Of a DNA stretch of 64,000 nt, positions 53,150-60,477 are shown piece by piece; position 1 is the stretch's first letter; each line of letters starts with the position of its first letter. The translations under genes were made by a program, and so were the position numbers. Source of the DNA: Ga0077536 sp035325705 (GTDB taxonomy: Bacteria; Pseudomonadota; Gammaproteobacteria; Ga0077536); assembly GCA_035325705.1 (NCBI GenBank), contig DAOKZI010000011.1, forward strand, positions 62,001-126,000, read 5' to 3'. The notes below the pieces were generated by a model that saw only the letters and a list, made by a program, of their open reading frames with translations, had not been told where the DNA came from and did not search any database.

Positions 53150-54241
53150 ATGGGGCGCCCGGGCCTGTTGATGCTCGCGTTCCTGTCCTCCTCCGTTGCC
53201 GCCGCCGGAATGCCGCGGATCGAGCTGCCGCCGGGCTTCGAGATTTCCGTGTACGCCGACCGGGTGCCGAACGCGCGGCAGCTCACGCGCAGCGCCGGCG
53301 GCGTTGTCTATGCCGGTTCGCGTGAGGACGGCGGGGTGCACGCCGTCATCGATCGCGACGGCGATTTCGTCGCCGACGAAGTGAAGACCGTCGCGCGCGA
53401 TCTGAACATGCCGTCCGGCGTCGCCTGGCGCGACGGCAGCCTCTACGTCGCCGAGGTGAGCCGCATCCTGCGCTACGACGACATCGACGCACATCTCGAC
53501 GATCCGCCCGCGCCGGTCGTCATCCACGACGCACTGCCGGATGCGCGACATCACGGCTGGAAGTTCATCGCTTTCGGCCCCGACGGTCTGCTCTACGTGC
53601 CGGTCGGCGCACCCTGCAACGTGTGTCTGCGCGATCCGCCGTACGCGACGATCCAGCGCATGCGTGCGGACGGCAGCGGCCGCGAGACCTATGCCCTGGG
53701 CGTACGCAATTCCGTCGGCTTCGCATGGCGACCGGGCACGAACGAGCTGTGGTTCACGGACAACGGCCGCGACATGCTCGGCGACGAGCTGCCGTCCTGT
53801 GAGTTGAATCGCGCAACGGCACCGGGCCAGCACTTCGGCTTTCCCTATCTGCATGGAGGCGATGTGCCCGATCCCGAATTCCACGCGCTGGCCGATGCGC
53901 CGGCCTTCGTGCCGCCGGTCTTGAAGCTCGGTCCCCACGTCGCGCCGCTCGGGGTGCTGTTCTACACTGGCACGCAGTTCCCGCCCGAGTATCGCGGCTC
54001 GCTGCTCGTCGCCGAGCACGGCTCCTGGAATCGCAGCGAGCCGATCGGCTACCGTGTCGTGCGCGTCGACATCGATGCGGCCGGCAAGGTCGTCGGCCAT
54101 GAGGTCTTCGCCAGCGGCTGGTTGGCCGGACGCGAGGTCCACGGCCGGCCGGTCGATCTCGAGCTGCTGCCCGACGGCTCGGTGCTGCTGTCGGACGACG
54201 AGGCCGATCGCATCTATCGTATTCGTTACCTTGCACACTAG
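53150..54241 (+). CDS. Exported glucose/sorbosone dehydrogenase-like beta-propeller
   Basis: Secreted protein of the PQQ-dependent sugar (sorbosone/soluble glucose) dehydrogenase family, 363 residues. A signal peptide is likely at 1-19 (ending SSVAAA). Propeller motifs include GWKFIAFGPDGLLYVPVGAP, ALGVRNSVGFAWRPGT, LWFTDNGRDMLGDELP and LLVAEHGSWNRSEPIGYRVV. Members oxidise sugars in the periplasm with PQQ or are enzymatically inactive propellers; PQQ dependence cannot be decided here. No pqq genes are in the window. Directly downstream is a broken frame that looks like the end of a cytochrome c, the typical partner of such dehydrogenases. Confidence 0.87.
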   Translation: MGRPGLLMLAFLSSSVAAAGMPRIELPPGFEISVYADRVPNARQLTRSAGGVVYAGSREDGGVHAVIDRDGDFVADEVKTVARDLNMPSGVAWRDGSLYVAEVSRILRYDDIDAHLDDPPAPVVIHDALPDARHHGWKFIAFGPDGLLYVPVGAPCNVCLRDPPYATIQRMRADGSGRETYALGVRNSVGFAWRPGTNELWFTDNGRDMLGDELPSCELNRATAPGQHFGFPYLHGGDVPDPEFHALADAPAFVPPVLKLGPHVAPLGVLFYTGTQFPPEYRGSLLVAEHGSWNRSEPIGYRVVRVDIDAAGKVVGHEVFASGWLAGREVHGRPVDLELLPDGSVLLSDDEADRIYRIRYLAH

Positions 54242-54244
54242 CCC

Positions 54245-54415
54245 ATGCGGGATTCTTCCCCTTCCGTCCCGCGCGGCGACGCCGAGGTCCATCGCGCACG
54301 CGCGCTGCTGTAGTTTCCGCTCGCGCCGCCGGCGCTGGACGAGTCCGAGATCGCGGCGCTCATCGCGCGCTGGATTGCACCCTCGGCTTCCTCGGTCGCG
54401 GCCACCGTTCCGTAG
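54245..54415 (+). pseudogene. Interrupted short frame, cytochrome-c-like C-terminus (possible remnant)
   Basis: Starting three bases after the dehydrogenase stop, ATG 54245 opens 22 codons, meets TAG at 54311, then continues in the same frame for 33 codons to TAG 54413. The second part reads PPALDESEIAALIARWI, very like the last helix of small c-type cytochromes (usually PP..LsexExaaLxaWI). No CxxCH is present, so at best this is a truncated remnant joined to unrelated sequence. The final stop lies in the GTAG of a REP element. Amber read-through is formally possible but not supported. Confidence 0.35.
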
Positions 54416-54551
54416 CCCGGATGAGCGCAGCGGATCCGGGATCGGCATTCGCTGACGCGATGCTTTCGAGCGCGCTCGGCGCTGCGAGCAGGGAAGGTCT
54501 GCGTGAATCGGACAGGAAAGGTCCCGGATTTGCTGCGGTCATCCGGGCTAC
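54412..54551. repeat. Inverted REP pair (family A)
   Basis: GTAG plus stem CCCGGAT / ATCCGGG (54412-54443) and its inverse (54521-54551, CCCGGATTTGCTGCGGTCAT, then CCGGGCTAC) lie between the sugar-dehydrogenase unit and the convergent VPLPA gene. The loop of the right copy differs by several bases from the left. Confidence 0.88.
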
Positions 54552-54627
54552 GAACGAAGATTCTTTTGCTGATGCGCCCACCCGCCTCGCGGCGGATGGG
54601 CGTGCTGCCGGAAGCTTTATCCCTGAT

Positions 54628-55443
54628 TCAGGCGTTGCTGCGCCGGCGCAGCGTCGCCATGCCGACGACGGCGCTGCCGAGCAGCCAGGCCGTAGCCGGC
54701 AGCGGCACGGGCTGCACCTGGAGGTTGCCGTCTGCACCGAGCACCAGATCACCCGGCTGCACCGCGTTGCCGCCGACCGAGGAAAGGCCGACGACGACAT
54801 TGCTCCGCAGGTCCAGCGTGAAGATGCCCTGCGCGGCCGCGATGTCGGGATCGAAGACATCGCTGTTGTGGCTATCGACGACGATGTCGATCTGCGCAAA
54901 ACCGCTGAACAGGCTGGGTGCCGACACTGCACCGCCGGACACGATGGAGCCGGTCAGTAGGACGTCGCCGTCGGTGAAGCCCGAGTCGGTCGTGAAGTCC
55001 ATGTCCGGTGTCGTGTCGAAGTACATCGTGGCCGTGCCGCCCGTGATCGTCGAGGTGTAGCCGCCCGCCCCCACCGACGAGACTTCCTCGTCGAACTGGG
55101 CCACGACCGTGATCTCGTAGCCGCCGCCGATACCCGAGGTATTAAGGCCGAGCGCCTGCTGCACCACGCCGCCGAGCTGGTGTGAGGTCACATAGGACTG
55201 ATAGTAGCCCGTGAAGCGATCGCCGACCGCCGGATTCACCGCATCGCCGGTATTGGTCGCTGCCGCGCGGATCAGCGTGGCGCCGACGGCCATGTCGTAG
55301 AGATTGAAGTTCGCGATTACGTCTTCATCACCGTCGATGGTCGCGGCATTTCCGTAGTTGGCGCTCAGTGCGAAGGCGCCAGGCGCGCTCAACGCGAGCA
55401 GCGCGCCCGCACCGGCCAATGCCGTCAGTTTTCTATAAACCAT
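54628..55443 (-). CDS. Secreted VPLPA/PEP-CTERM-type protein
   Basis: Exported protein of 271 residues. The N-terminal signal peptide is at about 1-25 (ALAGAGALLALSAPGAFA). A low-complexity, Gly/Asp/Thr-rich, nearly cysteine-free body follows. A C-terminal tripartite sorting signal consists of VPLPA, a hydrophobic helix WLLGSAVVGMATL and a basic RRRSNA end. That is the PEP-CTERM variant recognised by exosortase, which removes the tail and passes the protein to the surface or extracellular polysaccharide. AAGGAGAAGAAG precedes the ATG, a strong ribosome site. No exosortase or exopolysaccharide gene is in the window. The function of the body is unknown. Confidence 0.85.
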   Translation of the reverse strand: MVYRKLTALAGAGALLALSAPGAFALSANYGNAATIDGDEDVIANFNLYDMAVGATLIRAAATNTGDAVNPAVGDRFTGYYQSYVTSHQLGGVVQQALGLNTSGIGGGYEITVVAQFDEEVSSVGAGGYTSTITGGTATMYFDTTPDMDFTTDSGFTDGDVLLTGSIVSGGAVSAPSLFSGFAQIDIVVDSHNSDVFDPDIAAAQGIFTLDLRSNVVVGLSSVGGNAVQPGDLVLGADGNLQVQPVPLPATAWLLGSAVVGMATLRRRSNA

Positions 55444-55867
55444 TCTTCTTCTCCTTGAATGTTGAATTTGATGTCATCCGGAGCATCGTCCTCGTACGCG
55501 CGTACGCCGGCCGCTGCGCGACGCGTATCGAACGGTCGCCGGCGTAGGGTCAGCGTGCACACTGCACAAGGGGCGGACGAATGTATAAACGCTTACGCCG
55601 GTATCCGAAGTCGGACATGGGCCCCGTGCATGTGAGAAGAAGGCGCTTGTTGCCAAGCCTAAGGCTAAAGTGTTTGTCGGAACGCAGTTTTTTGCCGCCG
55701 TCCTACGGTGGACGGTGGGCACGAAGGGGCGGCCAGACGCCGCGGCGGCATGCTTACTTCGCTGTCGCCTGTCATAGGGCATGGATTCAGAGTGGCGCGG
55801 GAAAGGAAAGGCCGGCCAGCGCGGGCCTCGCAGCGTGGCCTCAGCGGCTCGTGGCGCCCATAGGCCC

Positions 55868-55896
55868 GTAGGTTGGGCTAACGAAGGAAGCCCGAC
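55868..55896. repeat. Single REP-type element, family B
   Basis: A 29-bp unit, GTAG followed by stem GTTGGGCT / AAGCCCGAC around a CTAACGAAGG-type loop. It is near-identical to 21341-21369 and the inverse 21458-21486; a diverged copy is at 16188-16216. Confidence 0.85.
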
Positions 55897-55954
55897 TAAG
55901 TGCCGTCCTTGCACGCCGCCACTCGCTTTCGCCAGAGAGAGCCGCTCAGTTTTC

Positions 55955-56115
55955 GTAGCCCGGGTGCAGCGGAGCGGAATCCGGGATCTGGCATGCCCGA
56001 TACGCAAAGAATTTCGGCCATGCTCGGCGCGCACCACGCCGGGGTCTTCTCGAGTACACGAGAGGACAACGAGCGCGGATCCCGGGTTACGCGCTGCGCG
56101 CTCCACCCGGGCTAC
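55955..56115. repeat. Inverted REP pair (family A)
   Basis: GTAG plus stem CCCGGGT / ATCCGGG (55955-55988) faces an inverse copy (56078-56115, GATCCCGGGTTACGCGC to GGGCTAC). The 89-bp centre shows no coding features. Confidence 0.88.
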
Positions 56116-56229
56116 GACAGCGCCGCTCGAAGATTATGTCTCTTTCATGATTGGGGTGATGCGCGCGCCTCGTCGCGGACGATAGGTGTTAAGTCTGAGA
56201 CAGCCGAACGGCGTGTGCCCGACACAGAC

Positions 56230-56469
56230 TCACGGCGCGTCCTGGAACTCCGGCGCGATCAAACAAGCGGCGAGAGCGGCGCCGCACGAGGGTGCGCCGA
56301 CGAAGTCGCTCTCTTCATCGGCACTGAGCACGGTCACGCCGTCGTGCTGATCGACGTGCTTGACGCACGGCAGGCGATCGCAGAACCGTTTGAGCTCGAA
56401 CTCGCTGTCGAAGCGGACCTGCAGCAGGGCGATGTGGCCGGTCTTGGCCAGTACCTTGAAGCGCTCCAT
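56230..56469 (-). CDS. Small hypothetical protein (79 aa)
   Basis: I do not recognise the family. The ATG at 56469 has a textbook AAGGAG eight bases upstream, which makes translation likely. The product begins MERFKVLAKTGHIALLQVRF, is soluble, and has three cysteines, in RFCDRLPCVK and PSCGAAL. It has an acidic stretch (SADEESDF) near residue 52 and no signal peptide or membrane segment. The N-terminal half looks like a small alpha/beta ligand- or nucleic-acid-binding fold. It diverges from the nitroreductase-like gene with 235 bp between starts. Confidence 0.6.
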   Translation of the reverse strand: MERFKVLAKTGHIALLQVRFDSEFELKRFCDRLPCVKHVDQHDGVTVLSADEESDFVGAPSCGAALAACLIAPEFQDAP

Positions 56470-56704
56470 GTGCCGTACTCCTTGGATGGATGGCCGCATG
56501 CTGCCGACCCGCCCCGCGCCTCGGTAGCATCCGCCGTGCCCGCCGCGTGTCAGGCGGAGTCGGCAATCGACGAGCAAGCGCGGAAGTCCGCCGCGCGAGC
56601 CGCTGCCGGCCGCGATACCCGCCCAGGCGGCCCGAGCTAGCGCGCCGTCCCCGCGGCTTTGCTAGCATGCGCTTCCACGATTGAATGACAAGAAAGGAGC
56701 TGCG

Positions 56705-57160
56705 ATGAGGGATCCCGTGAAGGAAGCCAGCGAGCACGGCTGGATCGCCAGGCACCGCGAGAAATACCTGGCGGACGGGGAGAGCGCGCATCTGTGGGAT
56801 TCGAGCGTCGCCGGCGGCCCGGGGCCGCTGCCGACCCTGCTGCTGACGACGCGCGGGCGCAAGTCCGGCCGCGACTCCTTGATGCCGCTGCTCTACGGTG
56901 AAGTGCCCGGCGGCTACGCCGTCATCGCTTCGAAGGGCGGCGCACCGAAGCACCCCGGCTGGTACCACAACCTGCGCGCGCAATCCACGGTCGGCGTGAA
57001 GATCGCCAACGACGCGTTCGAAGCCCGCTGGCGGCAACTCGAGGGCGAGGAACGCAAGCGTGTCTGGGATCAGATGGCCGCGATGTATCCGCCGTTCACC
57101 GCCTACCAGGCAAAGACCGCGCGTGAAATCCCCGTCATCGTGCTGGAGCGCGTGCGCTGA
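56705..57160 (+). CDS. Deazaflavin-dependent nitroreductase family protein
   Basis: Split-barrel flavin/deazaflavin-binding protein of the DDN (deazaflavin-dependent nitroreductase) family, 151 residues. Family features are LLLTTRGRKSGRDSLMPLLYGE, the GGYAVIASKGGAPKHPGWYHNL block and the C-terminal YPPFTAYQAKTAREIPVIVLER. In actinobacteria these use F420; in proteobacteria the cofactor is uncertain and may be FMN, haem or a fatty acid. ATG 56705 follows AAAGGAG at five bases and is preferred over an in-frame start eight codons earlier. It converges on the E1 beta gene. Confidence 0.87.
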   Translation: MRDPVKEASEHGWIARHREKYLADGESAHLWDSSVAGGPGPLPTLLLTTRGRKSGRDSLMPLLYGEVPGGYAVIASKGGAPKHPGWYHNLRAQSTVGVKIANDAFEARWRQLEGEERKRVWDQMAAMYPPFTAYQAKTAREIPVIVLERVR

Positions 57161-57212
57161 CGGCGCTCCTGTCCGTTTTCAGCAACGAACTCACCTCGCG
57201 GTAAGCGCCCGT

Positions 57213-58265
57213 TTACCCGTTCATCAATGCTCGGATGACCTCCGCGATCCGGCGCCCGTCCGGGATGACGGCGGCTTCCAGCGGCGGCGCGAAGGGCACG
57301 GGCACGCCCGGGTTGCCGAGCCGACGGGGCGCCGTCTTCAGCGCGTCGAAGGCGCGCTCGACGACGAGCGCGATCACCTCGGCCTGGATGCCGCAGGGCA
57401 GATAAGCTTCATCGACGACCAGCAGCCGACCGGTACGGCGCACGGATTGGACGACGGTCTCGGTATCGAAGGGCACGAGCGTGCGCGGGTCGATTACTTC
57501 CACCGAGATCCCTTCGTCCGCCAGCGCCTCGGCGACGGCGAGCGCGTGATGCAGCAGCGTCAGCGTGGCGACGACCGTGACGTCGCGGCCCGCCCGCCGT
57601 ATCGCGGCCTGACCGAAAGGGATCACAAAATCGGGATCGGCATATTCGGCCGGCACCGGCCAGCGGCTGCGATAGAGCTGCTTGTGCTCGAATACCAGCA
57701 CCGGATTGTCGTCGCGGATCGCGGTTTTCATCAGGCCTTTCGCGTCCAGCGCCGTAGCCGGCAGCGCGACCTTGATGCCGGGAGCGTGCACGAACCACGA
57801 GTACAGCGACTGCGAATGCTGTGAGCCCGCGCCCTGGCCCGCGCCGCAGGGCAAGCGCAGCACGAGCGGAACTTTGACCTGCCCGCCGGTCAGGTAGCGC
57901 AACATCGCGGCCTGGTGGGTGAGTTGATCCACGGCGACCGAGAGGAAGTCGCCGAACTGGAATTCGACGATCGGACGCATGCCGCCGATCGCGGCCCCCA
58001 CCGCGGCGCCGAGCACCGCGACTTCCGAGCAGGGCGCGTCGCGTATGCGCTCGCGGCCGAACTCCGCGGCGAGCCCGCTGGTGACGCCGAAGGGCGAGGC
58101 GAGGGCGATGTCTTCTCCCATCTGGAAGATCGTCGGATCGCGCCGCATCTCCTCGCGCATCGCGGCATTGAGTGCCGCTCGGAAGCTCGGCCGCTCGCGC
58201 TCGTCGGCCGAGGCCGCTGCACCCGGGCGAAACAGGCGGTCGTCGAACATTGCAGTCTCTTTCAT
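57213..58265 (-). CDS. 2-oxo-acid dehydrogenase E1 component, beta subunit
   Basis: Transketolase-like beta subunit (350 residues) of a thiamine-diphosphate alpha-keto-acid or acetoin dehydrogenase, forming alpha2beta2 with the product of the next gene. It has MGEDIALASPFGVTSGLAAEFG, a conserved EFQFGDFL, the active-site His region GAGQGAGSQHSQSLYSWF, and the C-terminal DPRTLVPFDTETV and VVDEAYLPCG. ATG 58265 overlaps the alpha stop (ATGA); ATG 58250 is an alternative. No E2 or E3 gene is beside it in the window. Last gene of the six-gene unit that starts at 62091. Confidence 0.9.
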   Translation of the reverse strand: MKETAMFDDRLFRPGAAASADERERPSFRAALNAAMREEMRRDPTIFQMGEDIALASPFGVTSGLAAEFGRERIRDAPCSEVAVLGAAVGAAIGGMRPIVEFQFGDFLSVAVDQLTHQAAMLRYLTGGQVKVPLVLRLPCGAGQGAGSQHSQSLYSWFVHAPGIKVALPATALDAKGLMKTAIRDDNPVLVFEHKQLYRSRWPVPAEYADPDFVIPFGQAAIRRAGRDVTVVATLTLLHHALAVAEALADEGISVEVIDPRTLVPFDTETVVQSVRRTGRLLVVDEAYLPCGIQAEVIALVVERAFDALKTAPRRLGNPGVPVPFAPPLEAAVIPDGRRIAEVIRALMNG

Positions 58266-59224
58266 GCCCACAGATCCTCGAAGGCTTCGTGTGATGCCGG
58301 GAACGGGCTCGCGCGCGCAAATGCGACCGCGTCTGCGACCTGCGCCGCGATGCCTGCCTGCAGGCGGGCATGAGCATCTGCGTCCAAGATTCCTGCTTCC
58401 TGGAGCGCACTGCGCAGGCGCTCGATCGGGCAGCCGCGCCAGGCCGCGTCGACTTCGCCCGCCGGGCGATAGCCCTGGCGATCGTGACAGAGATGACCGG
58501 CGAGGCGTTCCGTGCGCGCTTCGATCAGCGTCGCGCCCTTGCCGGCCCGCGCGTGGGCCACGGCCTCGGCGACGGCATCGCGCACGGCCAGGACGTCGTT
58601 GCCGTCGACGTACAGGCCCGGCAGACCATAGGCGGCCGCCCGGCTCGCAATCGACGGCGCCTTGATCGCCTCGGACACGGATTGGGTGATGCAGTAGCCG
58701 TTGTTCTCGCACAGCAGGATCAAGGGCAACGTCCACATCGCGGCGAGATTCGCCGTCTCGTGGAAAGCGCCTTCGTTGCTTGCGCCGTCGCCGAAGAAGG
58801 CGAGGCTGACGCGGTCGCTGCCGCGCAGCTTCTGCGCGAGCGCCATGCCACCGGCGATCGGGATCTGCGCGGGCACGACGCCGCCCATGCCGATCACACC
58901 GCGCGATACGTCGGTGACGTGATAGGACTTGCCCTTGTTGTAGCCATCGCGCCGGCAGTAGAGCTCGGCGAGCACGCGGCGTGGATCGAGGCCGCGCGCG
59001 ATCTGCGGCGCCTGGCCGCGGTGCGTGGTGAAGACGAAGTCGCCGTCCGCGAGCGCGGCGCAGGCGCCGGCCGCCACGGCCTCCTGTCCGGTGGACAGCG
59101 ACGGCGGGATGCCGGTGATTTCCTCCGCGAAATAGGCCTCTGCCCACGCGTTTTCGACGGCGCGTATCAGCATCATCGTGCGCAGCAGAGCGACGCGTTC
59201 ATCGGAAAGGGGAGCGGTCGTCAT
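58262..59224 (-). CDS. 2-oxo-acid dehydrogenase E1 component, alpha subunit
   Basis: Thiamine-diphosphate-binding alpha subunit, 320 residues. The ThDP motif GDGASNEGAFHETANLAA ends in CENN. Also visible are THRGQAPQIARGLDP and the phosphorylation-loop equivalent YRPAGEVDAAW. The substrate could be pyruvate, a branched-chain oxo acid or acetoin. The frame is open further upstream, but ATG 59224 with GAGGAT ahead is the family start (MTTAPLSDERVALLRTM). It lies 32 bases after the secreted regulatory-domain gene and is coupled to the beta gene. Confidence 0.92.
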   Translation of the reverse strand: MTTAPLSDERVALLRTMMLIRAVENAWAEAYFAEEITGIPPSLSTGQEAVAAGACAALADGDFVFTTHRGQAPQIARGLDPRRVLAELYCRRDGYNKGKSYHVTDVSRGVIGMGGVVPAQIPIAGGMALAQKLRGSDRVSLAFFGDGASNEGAFHETANLAAMWTLPLILLCENNGYCITQSVSEAIKAPSIASRAAAYGLPGLYVDGNDVLAVRDAVAEAVAHARAGKGATLIEARTERLAGHLCHDRQGYRPAGEVDAAWRGCPIERLRSALQEAGILDADAHARLQAGIAAQVADAVAFARASPFPASHEAFEDLWA

Positions 59225-59256
59225 ATCGTATCCTCGGGGTTCGGGTGCCCTGTGGC

Positions 59257-59661
59257 CTAGTCGGCCGTGACCAGCTCCAGCGTGCAGAGTACCTCGATCG
59301 GCGATTTCGCCGTCGGCTTGCCGGGAGGCGGCCGTACCTCGTGCTTCACCATCCGATAGCCGGGCTTCGCGCAGGCAATCTCGACCTGCTTCGCGTCGAT
59401 TTCCTCGCGGAAGCCGCCGAAGTAAAAGTGGCCGAGCCGATCCGACTGCAGCACGACGCGCGCTTTCGCCGCCGCGCTGTCGAGCGTCACCTGCGCCTGC
59501 GCGACGCCCTTGCCCGCGGCGTCGCGCACGAAGCCGAAGAACGGCGAGCCGTTCGCCGCCGCGGCCGACCGATCGCCGCTGAAGACGATCTGGCCGCTCG
59601 CGGCCGCGAGGCTGGCTTGGAGCAGGGCGATCGCGGCCAGCGGCCAGCGTAGAGCGCTCAC
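59257..59661 (-). CDS. Secreted carboxypeptidase-regulatory-like domain protein (134 aa)
   Basis: Exported small protein. A signal peptide covers about 1-22. The remainder is one transthyretin-like (CarboxypepD_reg) beta-sandwich with FFGFVRDAAGKGVAQAQVTL, SDRLGHFYFGGF and IACAKPGYRMVKHEV. Two cysteines (IACAKPG and VLCTLEL) may form a disulfide in the periplasm. The same type of domain forms the N-terminus of the 537-residue protein two genes upstream (60478-62091). Its function is unknown; position suggests part of a membrane or periplasmic assembly with the neighbouring proteins. Confidence 0.78.
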   Translation of the reverse strand: MSALRWPLAAIALLQASLAAASGQIVFSGDRSAAAANGSPFFGFVRDAAGKGVAQAQVTLDSAAAKARVVLQSDRLGHFYFGGFREEIDAKQVEIACAKPGYRMVKHEVRPPPGKPTAKSPIEVLCTLELVTAD

Positions 59662-59679
59662 GATGATTCCTCGCCCGGC

Positions 59680-60009
59680 CTATTGCTGGAACCAGGCCCG
59701 GGCCAGATAAACGTGCAGGATCGCGACGGCGAAGCTCGCCGCCCCGCTCAGCGCCGGCCACACGCGGGCGTCGAGACGCCGCGGCAGCACGAGTGCGACG
59801 AGCATGGCGATCACGCCGCCGCCGGCGCCGAACGCGAGCCAGCCGTACCAGAACATCGGGGGGCCGGCGTCGGCCGCCGGTTTGATCTCCGTGGTGAACT
59901 CACCGAGCGCCGGGTAGTAGATGAAGACCTGTAGAGACACGGCGGCGGCATAGCCATAGCAGATCGCGAAAGCGGTGCTGAACGGTGGCAGCAGGCGACC
60001 CGGTATCAC
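59680..60009 (-). CDS. Small membrane protein (109 aa) of the six-gene unit
   Basis: I do not recognise the family. The 109 residues contain three hydrophobic segments: about 13-33 (ICYGYAAAVSLQVFIYY region), 52-76 (FWYGWLAFGAGGGVIAMLVALVL) and 85-104. A short acidic loop lies between the first two. The start is GTG 60009, which overlaps the stop of the preceding membrane gene (GTGA), so the two products are probably made in equal amounts and may pair. Confidence 0.65.
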   Translation of the reverse strand: MIPGRLLPPFSTAFAICYGYAAAVSLQVFIYYPALGEFTTEIKPAADAGPPMFWYGWLAFGAGGGVIAMLVALVLPRRLDARVWPALSGAASFAVAILHVYLARAWFQQ

Positions 60010-60467
60010 GTTCCCAGGCCTCGCAGATTGTTCAGCACGTGGCCGGTGACGAAGCCGTACCACGCGCTGAGCGCGAGGTAGGCGGTCTGCAGACGCCGGG
60101 TCCAGCGAAAATCGCCGGCGGGCTGGCGCCAGTAATACCAGTAGGCCGGCAGCAGGCCCAGGCCCAGCGCCGCGAAGTGCTCTTTGAGCTCGAAAGCACC
60201 GGTCGGCGCGTAGACCTGCAGGTCTTCGAGCACGACTCTCACGTCGACGCGATAGCTCGGATAGAGCAGCGCACCGAGCACGAAGGTGAACACATAGAGC
60301 ACGACGACTGCGTTCGTGAATACGACGGCCTGCCGCCCTCGGAAGCGATCGACGAAACGCTGTCCGCCGCGCTGCGCCGGCCACCACAGCGCGGCGGCCT
60401 GATGCGTCAGCGCGCCCAGCAGCGCAATCGACAGCAGACCGTGCAGGATGAGCAGGGCGACGATCAT
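60006..60467 (-). CDS. Membrane protein (153 aa) of the six-gene unit
   Basis: I do not recognise the family. It has four hydrophobic segments: about 3-22, 48-68, 97-113 and 126-145. Histidines occur at the ends of the helices (ILHG, THQAA, KEHFAALG and TGHVLNN), a pattern seen in b-type haem or quinone-binding membrane proteins, though haem binding is only a guess. The middle periplasmic or cytosolic loop YRVDVRVVLEDLQVYAPTGAF is unusually long. It begins ten bases after the propeller gene and overlaps the next gene by four. Confidence 0.68.
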   Translation of the reverse strand: MIVALLILHGLLSIALLGALTHQAAALWWPAQRGGQRFVDRFRGRQAVVFTNAVVVLYVFTFVLGALLYPSYRVDVRVVLEDLQVYAPTGAFELKEHFAALGLGLLPAYWYYWRQPAGDFRWTRRLQTAYLALSAWYGFVTGHVLNNLRGLGT

Positions 60468-60477
60468 CGCGCGCGCG

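Larger units (their letters stand above)
55444..56229. other. 786-bp gap upstream of the VPLPA gene, with repeats
   Basis: No credible gene is visible. The part next to the VPLPA gene (55444-55700) is less GC-rich and should contain its promoter. The rest holds a single family B REP (55868-55896) and an inverted family A pair (55955-56115). Open frames crossing this region only translate the repeats. Confidence 0.6.

Noticed and set aside
51722..54448. A 908-codon minus-strand open frame
   Set aside because: Antisense to the second kinase and the propeller gene; it has no ribosome site or motif, and the real genes on the plus strand are unambiguous.
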